DNA of 64,000 nt from Comamonas fluminis. Its GTDB lineage: Bacteria > Pseudomonadota > Gammaproteobacteria > Burkholderiales > Burkholderiaceae_C. Below the pieces are notes generated by a model. That model was not told where the DNA came from. It saw nothing but the letters and a program-made list of their open reading frames with translations, and did not search any database. The position numbers and the translations under genes were made by a program. The stretch spans positions 1,811,501 to 1,875,500 of the forward strand of contig NZ_CP066783.1 of assembly GCF_019186805.1 (NCBI RefSeq). The letters are read 5' to 3'. Positions 62,762-64,000 of this stretch are shown one piece after another. Position 1 is the first letter of the stretch; each line of letters starts with the position of its first letter.

Positions 62762-63811
62762 TTATTGAGGGGCAGGTGATACGCCAAGTAGCGCGGTATC
62801 CAGAGAGAAGCGGGCGGGTGGGCAAGGCTGCTTGGACGAAGGGGCAAGCCAGGTTCCCAGGCCCAGACAGCTCCAGACACCTTGCCCGAGCTGTGTGGTT
62901 TGCATCTGCGCCGCTTTGGGGTGAAGCGATACAGTGACGACGAGCGGAGAGTCCAGATAAAGCTGTATCAGCGTGCAAAGGCGCGCGTGTTCTTCCTGAC
63001 CTGGCAGCAGGCTTTCGAAATGGGGTACTTCAAGATCGCGCAGATGAATGTCGAGATGGCTGCTGCGTTCGTGAACCTGTTCGCCAAGTACGCTGTCTTC
63101 ACCCAGAGAGCAGGCCTGCAAGCCCAGTTGGCAGCGCTGATCTGCGGGCATGGTGGAGTGGCTGGGCACACAGGGCCGAATTTGTACCTTGGCTGGTGCC
63201 ATGGCGTCACGGAGCAGGCATTGCAGGCCCAGCGCTGATTTAGGCCGCTGTGCCAGCAAACCTGCGTAGCGCAGCATGTCTGCACGCCGCTGCAAGGAGT
63301 GCTGGCTTTGATGCTGAATCCCTGCAAAAGCATGCAGATACTGCAAAGCTCGCAGGTCTTTTTCTTCGTTGATTCGCAGTTGCAGCCTGGGCTTGTGCCA
63401 AGCTTGATAGAGCAAGGGGTACAGCACCCTGTGCAATAGATCGAGCAGGCCACGGGTGGCGTGGCGGTCTTCGCGGCGCTCTGTAATCAGCTCTTCGGTA
63501 TAGAAGGTGGGTAGTGGTGAGTCCACACCATACAGGCCGCCGAAATTGACGGTGACTTGCACCGCCTGGGGCTGTTCCGTGCTGTCGCCGGACTTGCCGT
63601 TGACTGCAGGTAACCGGACCACGTCGTGAATGTCGGCATCTGGAAATGCCAGCGAAAGCCTGGGGCGAAATTGAATGCCGTGCTCAGAGATACCTCGGGC
63701 ACGCGCATCAAGCTGGAGCAGGCGCGCGGTCTGAAAGAAGCCGAATTGCCGGCCCTCGCGCAGCAACTGCTCAATCAGAGCAACTCTTGAAGACCCAGAC
63801 GGGGGCGCCAT
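62762..63811 (-). CDS. tssG: T6SS baseplate protein TssG
   Basis: 349 residues. ALIEQLLREGRQFGFFQTARLLQ, FRPRLSLAFPDADIHDV, VNFGGLYGVDSPLPTFYTEELI and LLDLLHRVLYPLLYQAW are the known TssG landmarks in order. Its start overlaps the end of tssF by 37 bases, as often seen. It belongs to the TssEFGK baseplate wedge. No damage seen. Confidence 0.93.
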   Translation of the reverse strand: MAPPSGSSRVALIEQLLREGRQFGFFQTARLLQLDARARGISEHGIQFRPRLSLAFPDADIHDVVRLPAVNGKSGDSTEQPQAVQVTVNFGGLYGVDSPLPTFYTEELITERREDRHATRGLLDLLHRVLYPLLYQAWHKPRLQLRINEEKDLRALQYLHAFAGIQHQSQHSLQRRADMLRYAGLLAQRPKSALGLQCLLRDAMAPAKVQIRPCVPSHSTMPADQRCQLGLQACSLGEDSVLGEQVHERSSHLDIHLRDLEVPHFESLLPGQEEHARLCTLIQLYLDSPLVVTVSLHPKAAQMQTTQLGQGVWSCLGLGTWLAPSSKQPCPPARFSLDTALLGVSPAPQ

Positions 63812-64000
63812 ACAAATTTTTCCTCAGTCAGGCTGTCCTGAATTTCGAGACGTGCATAGGTGTTGATGCTGGCGTAGCCCGCCAGAAAGCGTTCAAGAAT
63901 GCAGCCAAACAGGTAGAGGTCTCCTGGCCCTGCGTAGTGACTGCTATGGCAGACCATTTGTATGCACTGTCCGCGCATCATGTGGCGGCCTACGAGGCGG
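63775..64000 (-). CDS. tssF: T6SS baseplate protein TssF, C-terminal part
   Basis: The frame is open to the window end; the visible ~74 residues (GDLYLFGCILERFLAGYASINTYARLEIQDSL...KFVWRPRLGLQELL) are the C-terminus of TssF, including the ASIN and W-x-PRLG endings of the family. The rest of the gene lies right of the window. tssF and tssG are co-translated by overlap. Confidence 0.9.
   Translation of the reverse strand, partial: RLVGRHMMRGQCIQMVCHSSHYAGPGDLYLFGCILERFLAGYASINTYARLEIQDSLTEEKFVWRPRLGLQELL

Noticed and set aside
60108..62978. Longer ClpV starting at 62978
   Set aside because: The extra 78 residues are unlike Clp_N and overlap tssG by over 200 bases; ATG 62744 gives the family's normal start.

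Overview
The window comes from a GC-rich betaproteobacterium, most likely a Comamonadaceae member (Comamonas/Delftia/Acidovorax type). I infer this from codon and base usage, the tRNA-Val remnant just upstream of ppiD, and the style of the type VI secretion (T6SS) cluster; I could not run a database search. It holds two unrelated regions joined by a short stretch of host chromosome.

Bases 1 to about 36,506 are the structural, lysis and right-end half of a temperate podovirus-like prophage. The order is scaffold-like protein, N4-gp56-type major capsid, small head proteins, adaptor, an Ala/Pro-rich virion protein, a giant 3,604-residue polyvalent protein (methyltransferase, HExxxHH-type and PLxRFG segments), a long tail/fibre block, then holin, SAR endolysin, Rz with nested Rz1, small accessory genes, and a divergent LexA-boxed right end. 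Integrase, terminase and portal must lie left of the window. The prophage ends in a 47-bp copy of the 3' half of a tRNA-Val (attachment site). From memory, the giant methyltransferase-bearing protein and gene order recall Bcep22-type Burkholderia phages. Three pockets of cargo interrupt the structural genes: a secreted protein plus a retropepsin-like protease pair (7.0-8.3 kb), and a three-gene cassette (19.4-20.9 kb). A 17-bp motif, CCCCGCTAGGGTTCGAC and variants, recurs five times, four of them 47-48 bp before the start codon of a gene block and followed by a hairpin. It is a strong candidate for a phage-specific promoter or control element.

Bases 36,507 to 40,264 are host: tRNA terminator, ppiD, two identical tRNA-His genes each with its own terminator, then a damaged IS3-family element.

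Bases 40,290 to 64,000 are one T6SS operon on the minus strand, read tssF(partial)-tssG-clpV-vgrG-DUF2169/pentapeptide fusion-pentapeptide protein-DUF3540-DUF4150(PAAR-like)-unknown-tssJ-tssK-tssL-tssM-tssA. An IS256-family element with a perfect 8-bp target duplication splits tssK, so this system is probably not functional now. vgrG carries a long, AT-rich, unrecognised C-terminal extension with a hydrophobic segment and Lys/Glu-rich coiled coil, a candidate effector. The DUF2169 fusion protein carries three near-identical ~93-residue repeats. tssA and tssM are far more AT-rich than the rest of the operon, which points to a mosaic history.
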